From an uncultured Clostridium sp. (GTDB lineage Bacteria; Bacillota; Clostridia; TANB77; CAG-508): 14,882 nt of DNA. The number at the start of each line of letters is the position of its first letter. Position 1 is the stretch's first letter. The notes beneath the pieces were generated by a model. The model was given only the letters and a program-made list of their open reading frames with translations, was not told the origin of the DNA and made no database searches. Made by a program: the position numbers and the translations under genes. This document shows positions 1-6,234 of this stretch, piece after piece. Where the stretch lies: NCBI GenBank assembly GCA_946495905.1, contig CAMMEP010000032.1, forward strand, positions 1-14,882, given 5' to 3'.

Positions 1-334
1 TTCTATTTTCTTCGATTGGACTCATTACAATTCTTCTTAATAACTCCACTTTTTTATTTTTATCTTTTTCTAATCCTTTTGGGTTATAGTCATAGATAAC
101 AACCGATATATTTCTACTTACTATTTTTGAAATCATTTTATCTATTTTACATACAGGAATACTGCTCTTACATATTCCTTCTGCAAAGCATGTATTCGTT
201 ACTCCCAAATTTTCTGTTAAGATTACAGCATCTTTTCCTACTCCTAAGAAAAATACTCCACATCTTATTAATACTAAAAATCCTTCATTTTCTTCTGCTT
301 TTTGCAAGCTTTCTACTATTTTCTTAAAACTCAT
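1..334 (-). CDS. MutS domain I-like small protein, probable DGR accessory (partial, runs off left edge)
   Basis: The reading frame is open from ATG 334-332 to position 1 (111 codons, no stop), so the C-terminus is missing. A GAAGGAG ribosome binding site at 350-344 sits 9 bases upstream. Residues about 18-83 resemble the mismatch-recognition domain I of MutS: hydrophobic strand FLVLIRCGVFFLGVGKDA, then a LTENLGVT segment, then a basic segment ending in ISVVIYDYN, which corresponds to the family's 'GYxVAICEQ'. The Phe of the MutS Phe-x-Glu wedge is kept (F28) but the Glu position is Leu (L30), so classical mismatch contact is unlikely. From general knowledge, MutS-like accessory genes occur in some diversity-generating retroelements, which fits the variable-region protein immediately upstream. 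It could also be the N-terminus of a larger MutS-like protein. The domain call is by eye. Confidence 0.6.
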   Translation of the reverse strand, partial: MSFKKIVESLQKAEENEGFLVLIRCGVFFLGVGKDAVILTENLGVTNTCFAEGICKSSIPVCKIDKMISKIVSRNISVVIYDYNPKGLEKDKNKKVELLRRIVMSPIEENR

Positions 335-429
335 GTTATACCACTCCTTCTTTATTTATAAATGAATGCTTACCTATTAATATAGCAGTTCATTTTACAA
401 TTAATTTTCACGTAACCTATTTTTCCACA

Positions 430-450
430 TTTCAGCACGAAGTGCTGAAA
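430..450. repeat. Perfect hairpin, 9-bp stem, 3-base loop
   Basis: TTTCAGCAC (430-438) pairs exactly with GTGCTGAAA (442-450) around the loop GAA. It lies about 210-230 bases past the end of the variable-region gene. Short-stem, small-loop hairpins 3' of the variable region assist target recognition in studied DGRs, so this is a candidate; that role is inference. There is no T-run, so it does not look like a terminator. Confidence 0.6.
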
Positions 451-462
451 AACGCAAAAAAA

Positions 463-489
463 TATACCACGATAGTGGTATACCACGAT
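463..489. repeat. Perfect hairpin, 8-bp stem, GATA loop, plus partial second copy
   Basis: TATACCAC (463-470) pairs exactly with GTGGTATA (475-482) around GATA. The left arm plus loop is then partly repeated: TACCACGATAG recurs directly after it. The four-base loop and GC-containing stem are like the hairpins described next to DGR variable regions. Function is not proven by the sequence. Confidence 0.55.
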
Positions 490-497
490 AGTTTTAG

Positions 498-554
498 GCG
501 TTCTTGCTTAAAGCTTTTCTTCGGCTTCGCCTCTAAAAGCTTATGCACGAACGC
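498..554. repeat. Imperfect inverted repeat with nested GGCTTCGCC hairpin
   Basis: Outer arms GCGTTC (498-503) and GAACGC (549-554), and inner arms AAGCTTTT (511-518) and AAAAGCTT (535-542), enclose a small GGC-TTC-GCC hairpin at 523-531. The same GGCTTCGCC core, with a nearby TATGCACG, recurs at 6144-6184 between the phosphatase and kinase genes. This suggests a dispersed structured element. Confidence 0.5.
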
Positions 555-557
555 TAG

Positions 558-593
558 AATTATGAAATACACCATTAAGGTGATTTCATAATT
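558..593. repeat. Long AT-rich hairpin
   Basis: AATTATGAAAT (558-568) pairs with ATTTCATAATT (583-593), and inside it CACC (570-573) pairs with GGTG (579-582), with one bulged base at 569. This gives a 15-bp stem with a five-base loop. It is the first strong structure downstream of the surface-protein gene. No T-run follows on the minus strand, so it is at best a weak terminator or a 3'-end stabiliser. Confidence 0.5.
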
Positions 594-658
594 CTTCTTT
601 CTCTCTGATTTTGCATAATTTTATAGTTAACTGCTTATGTTGATTTGCTCTGTAACTT

Positions 659-1958
659 CTATTCAGCGTTCAGTGCTACATATAATGCTGGGCGGCTCGA
701 ATCGTCACTGTCAGAACGGTACGGATAGTAGCTGCCGAGGCGGTCCGAAGCTGGACTATTCGAACCAGAACGGTAGCAAACGCCGGCCTCGAGAGACACG
801 GTAGGTAGTGTAGTTCGCCTCTTGGGTCCATTCATAACAATTTCCAGCTAGGTCGTATATGTTATTCGCACTCCATGCATCACTAAATCCAGAGATTTGC
901 TTACTTCCTGCTCCTTCTATTGCTGCATCTCCTGAACTATTACTATAATTTCCCCAACTACTGGAATCTGTATTTACTTCGTAATCTGTTTTTCCTTCTG
1001 TTGCTACCAACCAACTCATTACTTCATCCCACTGGTTTCCATACACCATAGTCGTTTGTGCATATTCTGTACTTACTACATTGGTACATGCTTTCTTTAA
1101 ATTATACCAGTTTTGACTTGTTAGAACTGCTTGCTCTTTTTGTACAGTTGGTTTTTCAACTGTTCCCGTTAATTCATATCTTCCGATATAGAATCCATGA
1201 TATGTTTTTATACTATTATATGTTGCCGTATATTCTTCTACCATATCTTCTGCCATTTCTTGTGCACTTTCTGCTAAAATGCTATAATATTGTTCATTGG
1301 TATCGTAACTAATAAGTATGTCTGGCTCTCTTACATTTGTACTATTTGGTATTCCGGCTGTAAAACTATCTCCGCTTCTTATTCTTAATTTACTATACAC
1401 ATCTGTTGTTGCAGTTACTCCTGCTGAGGAACCACTTAATGCTGTGCCAGTTGCTTCTGTATACATGGTTGTATAATCATTTACTGGTATCCATACAAAT
1501 TCATTTGTTCCATCTGTTATTACGATTCCATCATCAGCATCGGTAGCAGAATCTTCATGGACTCCAAATCCTCCAGGTATCCATACTTCGTCTCCACTAT
1601 CGTCGGTTATTTTTGTTGTGTCTTCAAATATATTTACCTCTTCTCCTGGAGCTGGCTTTGCATCTGCTACTGTGGTTGGATTATCTCCATCACCAGAACC
1701 ACCATTTCCGCTTCCTACTCCATTTATAATTTCGTCTAAATAACTTTCCACATTTGTTATAGATTCGTCAGTGTATGAAGTATCATTTGCATAATAATCT
1801 CTTGCATCTTCTGCTCTTTGTATTAATCCATTATTTCCAAATGCAAAATTTATTGCTACTGTGGCTAAAATGATTAAGATTATTATTGTTATTACTAATG
1901 CAACTAATGTAATACCTTTTTCTTGTGACATTCTTTGAAATTTCTTTAATTTCTCCAT
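659..1958 (-). CDS. Prepilin-like, C-type-lectin/FGE-fold variable protein (DGR target), frameshifted near the 3' end
   Basis: As read, the frame stops at 756 (400 aa). Removing one extra base at 785/786 restores the frame to a TAG at 661-659, giving 432 aa. Residues 1-15 are basic and end in K-G. They are followed by a hydrophobic helix at 16-40 (ITLVALVITIIILIILATVA), like a class III prepilin signal but with Ala instead of the usual Glu5. A Gly-rich linker (82-92) leads into a formylglycine-enzyme-like C-type lectin domain: VWIPGG 125-130, FVWIPV 154-159, GFYIGRYE 255-262, NIYDLAGNCYEWT 366-378, RVSRG 387-391. The restored tail contains SGSNSPASDRLGSYYP and SSRPALYV, the usual shape of a DGR variable tail. 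Ribosome binding site AAAGGAGGAG lies about 10 bases upstream. It is probably a cell-surface ligand-binding display protein. The DGR assignment is inferred; no reverse transcriptase is visible. Confidence 0.72.
680..818 (-). other. Putative DGR variable region (VR)
   Basis: This is the GC-rich 3' end of the surface-protein gene. A hand count of 686-784 gives 58 G+C in 99 bases, far above the surrounding AT-rich DNA. In the restored frame most codons are NNC or NNT (TAC, CGT, TCT, GGT, AAT, AGT, GAC, CGC, CTC, GGC), as expected from randomising AAC/AAT codons of a template repeat. Invariant-looking PAS and SRPALY blocks remain. The borders are estimates: without the template repeat they cannot be fixed. 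Confidence 0.55.
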
Positions 1959-2357
1959 TTCTATTTTTCTCCTCCTTTTGTTTTTTAGTAATTATTACAA
2001 TTTATGTATTAAAATAAATATATGTATTACTAAGAAGAAATTTTAAATACGAATTTTTGAATAATTACTTTTTCCCTTATTATGTCCTGTTCCTTTATGT
2101 TTTATTCATTTTTCTGCTTTTTCCTGTTTGTTTTTACTTAATCTCTAAAACTTCCAAAGTACTTTTGGTATTATTAATACTTTTTCGTTTCAAAGAATCT
2201 CACACTTATTTATTATATTATTTGATTAATACTACCTCCTTGTACTTTGTCATTTTATGCTTTAAGTATATTTTTATTCTATACTAACGGTTTTATTTTT
2301 GCAATAGTTTTTTTAATTTTTTCAGTTAAAAAATTGTTACATAATAGTTTTTGCTTT
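1959..2357. other. AT-rich non-coding stretch
   Basis: I see no supported gene between the surface-protein start and the rpe stop. On the minus strand there is an AAGGAGG-like site near 2230-2240, but it is followed only by an 11-codon frame. The AT-only hairpin at about 2313-2334 lies after rpe. An AGTAAT...ATTACT inverted repeat surrounds the likely promoter region of the surface protein (1988-2032). No clear -35/-10 pair could be chosen. Confidence 0.5.
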
Positions 2358-3011
2358 TTAATTTAATTTTTCTATTGTCTCCTTATAATTCTCAGAATTA
2401 ATAATACAAGTGCCAGCAACCACAATATTGCATCCTGCCTCTTTTAGCTGCTTTATATTCTCTAAATTAATTCCTCCATCCGCTTCTATATCCACTTCCA
2501 AATTGTTCTCTTCTATATATTCCTTTAATTTTCTAATTTTATTAATTGTTCCTGGAATAAGTTCTTGTCCACCTTTTCCTGGTTCTACTGTCATTACAAG
2601 CACTGTATGCACATAAGGAAGTATTTCATATATTTTTTCTACTTCTGTATTTGGCTTTATACTTATTCCTGCTTTACAATTGTTTTCTTTTATATATGTA
2701 ATCCACTCCAATAATTCTTTTTCTTCTTTCCCAGCTTCATAATGTATTGTTATATTTCGTGGCTCAAATATAAGAAAGCTTTTAATAAATGGCATCACAT
2801 CTTCTACCATCAAATGCACATCTAATGGTATATTTGTTATGCTATTTAAATATTCTGCATATTCAGTCATTAACTCAACCGTATTATTTTCTACAAATTT
2901 TCCATCCATTACATCTATATGAAAATAATCGGTACCTGCAGTTTCTAGATTATAAAAAGTTTGTATACAATTTTCTTTCTTTACATTTAAAATTGATGTT
3001 GCTACTTCCAT
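2358..3011 (-). CDS. rpe: Ribulose-phosphate 3-epimerase
   Basis: This enzyme interconverts ribulose 5-phosphate and xylulose 5-phosphate in the pentose phosphate pathway, as a cytosolic TIM barrel. The frame could start at 3053, but ATG 3011-3009 is chosen because GGAAAGGAG lies just upstream and the family N-terminus begins there; this gives 217 aa, a normal length. Family motifs in order: HIDVMDG (31-37, metal-binding His and catalytic Asp), DVHLMV (about 64-69), VEPGKGGQ (142-149, phosphate and lid loop, usually VNPGFGGQ), ADGGI (second catalytic Asp at 178) and VVAGTCI. The first strand reads ATSILN rather than the common PSIL, so it is a divergent member. It is the last gene of the rsgA-rpe unit, a common Firmicutes pairing; the thiN gene that often follows is absent. 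Confidence 0.93.
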   Translation of the reverse strand: MEVATSILNVKKENCIQTFYNLETAGTDYFHIDVMDGKFVENNTVELMTEYAEYLNSITNIPLDVHLMVEDVMPFIKSFLIFEPRNITIHYEAGKEEKELLEWITYIKENNCKAGISIKPNTEVEKIYEILPYVHTVLVMTVEPGKGGQELIPGTINKIRKLKEYIEENNLEVDIEADGGINLENIKQLKEAGCNIVVAGTCIINSENYKETIEKLN

Positions 3012-3031
3012 TTTTTTCTCCTTTCCTAATT

Positions 3032-3194
3032 GGGGACAGGCGTATTTGTCCACTTTTTTCCGTATACAACAAGGTTAAGTTATCTTAGGTCGTGCACATT
3101 TACAAAGTAAAACTCTACAAAAGGCAAATCCTTTTTTCTTAATGGGTAGGTCTGTCCCCTAAACGACAACCTTGTCGTTTTTAGGCCTGTCCCC
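3032..3194. mobile_element. Short inverted-repeat (REP/MITE-like) element between rpe and rsgA
   Basis: GGGGACAGGC at 3032-3041 is matched by its exact inverted copy GCCTGTCCCC at 3185-3194. A third copy of the GGGGACAG core (inverted) is at 3152-3159. Between the two right-hand copies lies a perfect hairpin, AAACGACAA (3161-3169) / TTGTCGTTT (3172-3180). No transposase is encoded. The layout fits a non-autonomous palindromic repeat unit. It overlaps the last codons of rsgA and supplies its stop. Confidence 0.5.
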
Positions 3195-4041
3195 AGAGCG
3201 ACACATACCTTTGATATCTTTCTTCTGAAATTTTTCCTTCTTTTACTGCTTGTTTTATTCCACACTTTTCTTCTTTTATATGGCTACAATCCCCATATTC
3301 ACAATTGTTTAAATATGGCCTGAACTCTATAAAATAGTATGCTAATTCTTCTTTTGGTATTTCTTTTATATCAAATGTAGAAAATCCTGGTGTATCTGCT
3401 AGATAGGAATTTTCTTCTATTTTGTATAAAACTACTTGTGTAGTTGTATTTTTTCCTCTTTTATTTTTATTGCTTATTACTCCTTCTTCTGCTGTATTTT
3501 CTCCAATTAGCGCATTTATTAAGGTTGATTTTCCCACTCCGGAATTTCCAGAAAATGCTGTTATATTATTTTTTAAATATTCTTTTATAGGACTAACTCC
3601 TATGCTTTCTTTTGCATTTGTTTTTATTACGGTATATCCTATCCTACTGTATAATTGGTAAATTGCATCTATTTTGTTTTCATTTTCTAAATCTATTTTA
3701 TTTAAGCAAATAATTGGCTTTATTCCTAAATATTCTGCATATACTAATTGTTTGTCTAGTAATAATAAATCTGGCTTTGGTAATTTCATGGATAAGACTA
3801 AAATAATTTGTGATAAATTTGCCATTTTGGGTCTTTTTAAATAATTTTTTCTATCTTCTATTTTATTAATTACTCCTACTTTTTTTATTTCATCTGTTAT
3901 TTCTATTTCTACATAATCTCCTGCAACAGGACTTATCTCATTTGTTTTAAATTTTCCTCTTGCGTTACAATCATAGATAATATTATTTGATTCCACTTTA
4001 TATAAATCTGATATGTTACTTATAATTATTCCTTTTTGCAC
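3181..4041 (-). CDS. rsgA: Ribosome small-subunit maturation GTPase RsgA
   Basis: This is a circularly permuted GTPase that acts in late 30S subunit assembly. Order along the 286 aa: N-terminal OB fold (about 1-70); G4 NKID at 114-117; a TNAKESIG segment near the G5 position; G1 GNSGVGKS 165-172; G2 region RGKNTTT 195-201; G3 DTPG 216-219; and a C-terminal zinc knuckle C247-x4-C252-x-H254-x5-C260. The G4-G1-G2-G3 order is diagnostic. The start is GTG 4041-4039, with GGAGG at 4052-4048 six bases upstream. The final WGQA and stop are encoded by the GGGGACAGGC repeat element, so the natural C-terminus has been replaced or trimmed, outside the known functional domains. Its own promoter lies after the prkC terminator. 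Confidence 0.95.
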   Translation of the reverse strand: MQKGIIISNISDLYKVESNNIIYDCNARGKFKTNEISPVAGDYVEIEITDEIKKVGVINKIEDRKNYLKRPKMANLSQIILVLSMKLPKPDLLLLDKQLVYAEYLGIKPIICLNKIDLENENKIDAIYQLYSRIGYTVIKTNAKESIGVSPIKEYLKNNITAFSGNSGVGKSTLINALIGENTAEEGVISNKNKRGKNTTTQVVLYKIEENSYLADTPGFSTFDIKEIPKEELAYYFIEFRPYLNNCEYGDCSHIKEEKCGIKQAVKEGKISEERYQRYVSLWGQA

Positions 4042-4063
4042 CTTTTTCCTCCATTTTTTTAGT

Positions 4064-4072
4064 ATTATATCA
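4064..4072 (-). promoter_or_regulatory. Extended -10 promoter candidate for rsgA-rpe
   Basis: On the minus strand TGA-TATAAT (4072-4064) is a perfect extended -10 element. No good -35 exists, because that position falls in the terminator arm. It lies between the prkC terminator and the rsgA ribosome binding site, which supports a separate rsgA-rpe transcript. Confidence 0.45.
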
Positions 4073-4082
4073 TAGATACAAG

Positions 4083-4113
4083 AAAAAAGGTAGAATTTTT
4101 TTCTACCTTTTTT
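4083..4113 (-). terminator. Rho-independent terminator after prkC
   Basis: AAAAAAGGTAGAA and TTCTACCTTTTTT form a perfect 13-bp stem with a five-base loop (4096-4100). On the minus strand it begins 16 bases past the prkC stop and ends in a run of T. The A-rich opposite side means it could also act on plus-strand transcripts. Confidence 0.75.
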
Positions 4114-4129
4114 GCTTTTACTTTTCTAT

Positions 4130-6106
4130 TTAATCTATATTTAGCACTGGATTTTCCGAATTTAAGTTTAGTGATTCTTGTGCTTCTCTTACTTCGTCAA
4201 TAAATACTTTTACTGTAATCGTTCCTCTTCCAGACACAGGGACGTTTAAACTTGTTACATCCTTTCTTTGTTCTTGATTATATACTGTCTCTTCTGTTCC
4301 TTCAGAAGTTACTGTTACTCTAACTTGAACAGTTGGGTCGATTTCTGTAATGCCATCATCAGCTATTTGTATTTCTTCTCCAATTAAAGATTTAAGATTA
4401 ATATTTACCGTTCCATTTTTTATTTCTTCAATTCTATTTACCGTCAATGTTACTTTTGTTCCATCGTCTACGGTTGTTCCAACATCAATGCTTTGTCTCA
4501 ATACTACGCCATCATCTTTGCTGGTATCTTCTTCGTAAACTACAGTTACATCAAAACCTAAATCAGTAAGTGTTTTCTTAGCTTCTTCTTCTGTCTTACC
4601 TACCACATGTTCCATTGTAATTTGTTTTATTCCTGTACTTACATAAATTGTTACAGTTTCACCAGCATTTAGCTCTTCATTTGCTGCTGGATCTTGTCTA
4701 ATAACATATCCAGCTTCTACTCTATCACTTGCTTCTTCTACCACTTCTACTTCTAGTTCTTCTGCTTTAATAGATTGTTCTGCTTCTTCTCTTGCCATTC
4801 CTGTTACTTTTGGTACTATTTTAATATTCTCACCTTTACTTAAAACTAGTTTTATAGTAGAGCCTTCTTTTACTAAGTAGCCATCCGTATAAGGTGGGTC
4901 TTGTGATACTATTTTTCCTTCTTCTACTTCAGAACTAAATTCTTCAGTTATTTCTAATACTAAATTTGCTTCTTCTGCTGCTATTTCTGCTTCTTCTCTT
5001 GTCATCTCAACAAAGTTTGGAAGTGCTATATCTCTTGTCCTTCCTGCACTTAATATTGCTTGTGTTCCAAAGAATCCTATTACTGGAATTAAGATAATTA
5101 AAAGAATAATGATAATAACTTTTAATGCTGGATGTTTAGCAAAAAATGTTCTAATCTTTCCTTTTTTCTTTTTTCCTTCTTCGCTATTTCTATTTTCTTG
5201 ATTTAATACTTCTTCTGGAATAGTATCAATTCTTTGTGTATATGCCATATCATTGGATGATGTTTTTACAAAATCACCTTCTGGGTCTTTTAATGCCATA
5301 TTTAAATCTTTTAACATTTCTGTCGCAGATTGATAACGTAAATTTAAATCTTTTTCCATTGCTTTCATAATGATTTTATTCACAGAATATGGAATAGATG
5401 GATTTAATTTTATTGGCTCAACAGGTTTTTCTTGCATATGCTTTAATGCAATTGATACTGGTGTATCTGCATCAAATGGTACTCTTCCTGTAAGCATTTC
5501 GTACATAACAACTCCAAGAGAGTATAGGTCAGATTTTGCATCTGTATATCCTCCTCTTGCATGTTCTGGTGAAAAATAGTGTACCGAACCTATTGTCGTT
5601 CCAAATGCAGTAATGGTAGAATTTGATACTGCTTTTGCAATTCCAAAGTCAGTAACTTTTGCAATTCCATCCTCTGTAATGATAATATTATGTGGTTTTA
5701 TATCTCTATGTACAATATTGTTTTTATGTGCTACTTCTAACGCAGATGCAATTTGTATTGCGATATTTAAAGACCATTTCCAAGGAAGAACTCCATCTTC
5801 ATCAATAATTTGTTTTAATGTCTTTCCTTGAATTAATTCCATTACAATATAATAAATATTATCTTCCATTCCAACATCGTAAATAGATACAATGTTTTGA
5901 TGTGCTAAACTAGCTGCTGATTGTGCCTCGGTATTAAATCTTCTTATAAATTCTTCATCTGTTGTAAATTCCTCTCTTAATACTTTTACGGCAACATATC
6001 TTTTAAGCACCGTATCTTGTGCTTTATATACAGTTGCCATCCCCCCATTGCCAATCTTCTCTAGTATTTCATACCTATTTCCTATTAATCTTCCTTCTAG
6101 GTTCAT
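4130..6106 (-). CDS. prkC: PASTA-domain serine/threonine protein kinase
   Basis: This is a membrane-bound Hanks-type kinase that senses muropeptide or lipid II and controls wall synthesis and division. The cytoplasmic kinase domain (about 12-270) has Gly-rich loop IGNGGMATVYKA 18-29, catalytic Lys 41 (AVKVL), HRDIKPHN 133-140 (Asp135), DFG 153-155, a Ser/Thr-rich activation segment 161-171 and SPEHA 179-183. A basic stretch (312-319) precedes one membrane helix (about 329-347). Outside are three PASTA repeats (about 359-425, 428-492, 494-558), then a 100-residue tail of predicted beta strands with no obvious family. At 658 aa it is a usual PrkC size. An AGGAG site lies about 9 bases before the ATG. 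It follows the PP2C phosphatase, its usual antagonist, across a 127-base gap holding a structured repeat. Confidence 0.96.
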   Translation of the reverse strand: MNLEGRLIGNRYEILEKIGNGGMATVYKAQDTVLKRYVAVKVLREEFTTDEEFIRRFNTEAQSAASLAHQNIVSIYDVGMEDNIYYIVMELIQGKTLKQIIDEDGVLPWKWSLNIAIQIASALEVAHKNNIVHRDIKPHNIIITEDGIAKVTDFGIAKAVSNSTITAFGTTIGSVHYFSPEHARGGYTDAKSDLYSLGVVMYEMLTGRVPFDADTPVSIALKHMQEKPVEPIKLNPSIPYSVNKIIMKAMEKDLNLRYQSATEMLKDLNMALKDPEGDFVKTSSNDMAYTQRIDTIPEEVLNQENRNSEEGKKKKGKIRTFFAKHPALKVIIIILLIILIPVIGFFGTQAILSAGRTRDIALPNFVEMTREEAEIAAEEANLVLEITEEFSSEVEEGKIVSQDPPYTDGYLVKEGSTIKLVLSKGENIKIVPKVTGMAREEAEQSIKAEELEVEVVEEASDRVEAGYVIRQDPAANEELNAGETVTIYVSTGIKQITMEHVVGKTEEEAKKTLTDLGFDVTVVYEEDTSKDDGVVLRQSIDVGTTVDDGTKVTLTVNRIEEIKNGTVNINLKSLIGEEIQIADDGITEIDPTVQVRVTVTSEGTEETVYNQEQRKDVTSLNVPVSGRGTITVKVFIDEVREAQESLNLNSENPVLNID

Positions 6107-6128
6107 AACTAATCTTCTCCTCTTAATT

Positions 6129-6209
6129 TATAATAAGACAGGTGGCTTCGCCCTATGTGCATTTCGCTTCGCGAATATGCACGTCCCAAGGAAACCTAAT
6201 CTTGTTATA
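6129..6209. repeat. Imperfect inverted repeat with nested GC hairpins between prpC and prkC
   Basis: The outer arms (about 6129-6143 and 6194-6209) pair imperfectly. Inside, GTGCAT (6157-6162) pairs with ATGCAC (6177-6182), and TTCGC pairs with GCGAA around TTC; a GGCTTCGCC hairpin is at 6144-6152. GGCTTCGCC plus TATGCACG also occur in the element at 498-554, so this may be a family repeat. It lies inside the transcript and may tune phosphatase/kinase output. Confidence 0.45.
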
Positions 6210-6213
6210 TTAC

Positions 6214-6234
6214 AGAAAAATCTTCGATTTTTCT
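6214..6234. repeat. Hairpin at the phosphatase stop codon
   Basis: AGAAAAATC (6214-6222) pairs exactly with GATTTTTCT (6226-6234) around TTC. It begins at the last base of the phosphatase stop codon. The stem is AT-rich and no T-run follows on the minus strand, so I read it as an mRNA 3'-end or processing structure rather than a full terminator. Confidence 0.4.

Larger units (their letters stand above)
335..658. other. Non-coding spacer with a cluster of four hairpins
   Basis: No coding sequence is supported here. The stretch separates the variable region of the surface protein from the MutS-like gene. It contains four inverted repeats between 430 and 593, listed separately, and a plain AT-rich segment at 594-658. 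I searched it for a copy resembling the variable region (a DGR template repeat) and saw none. Confidence 0.6.

Noticed and set aside
463..489. Possible CRISPR repeat (ATACCACGATAG twice)
   Set aside because: Only two short copies, overlapping the same hairpin, with no spacers or cas genes.
335..658. DGR template repeat next to the variable region
   Set aside because: No stretch resembles 680-818. If a template exists it lies outside the window.
1058..1312. Plus-strand open frame, hydrophobic
   Set aside because: It is antisense to the surface-protein gene. Its composition is what the reverse complement of a Thr/Glu/Tyr-rich frame gives, and there is no ribosome binding site.
2057..2287. Plus-strand 76-codon hydrophobic frame in the gap before rpe
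   Set aside because: AT-rich low-complexity sequence giving only F/L/Y/I, with no ribosome binding site and no family resemblance.
3012..3053. Longer rpe start
   Set aside because: The extra 14 residues are outside the family fold and overlap the repeat end; the ribosome binding site points to 3011.
3080..3265. Minus-strand 61-codon frame over the repeat element
   Set aside because: Overlaps rsgA in another frame and is made largely of the inverted-repeat element; no start site.
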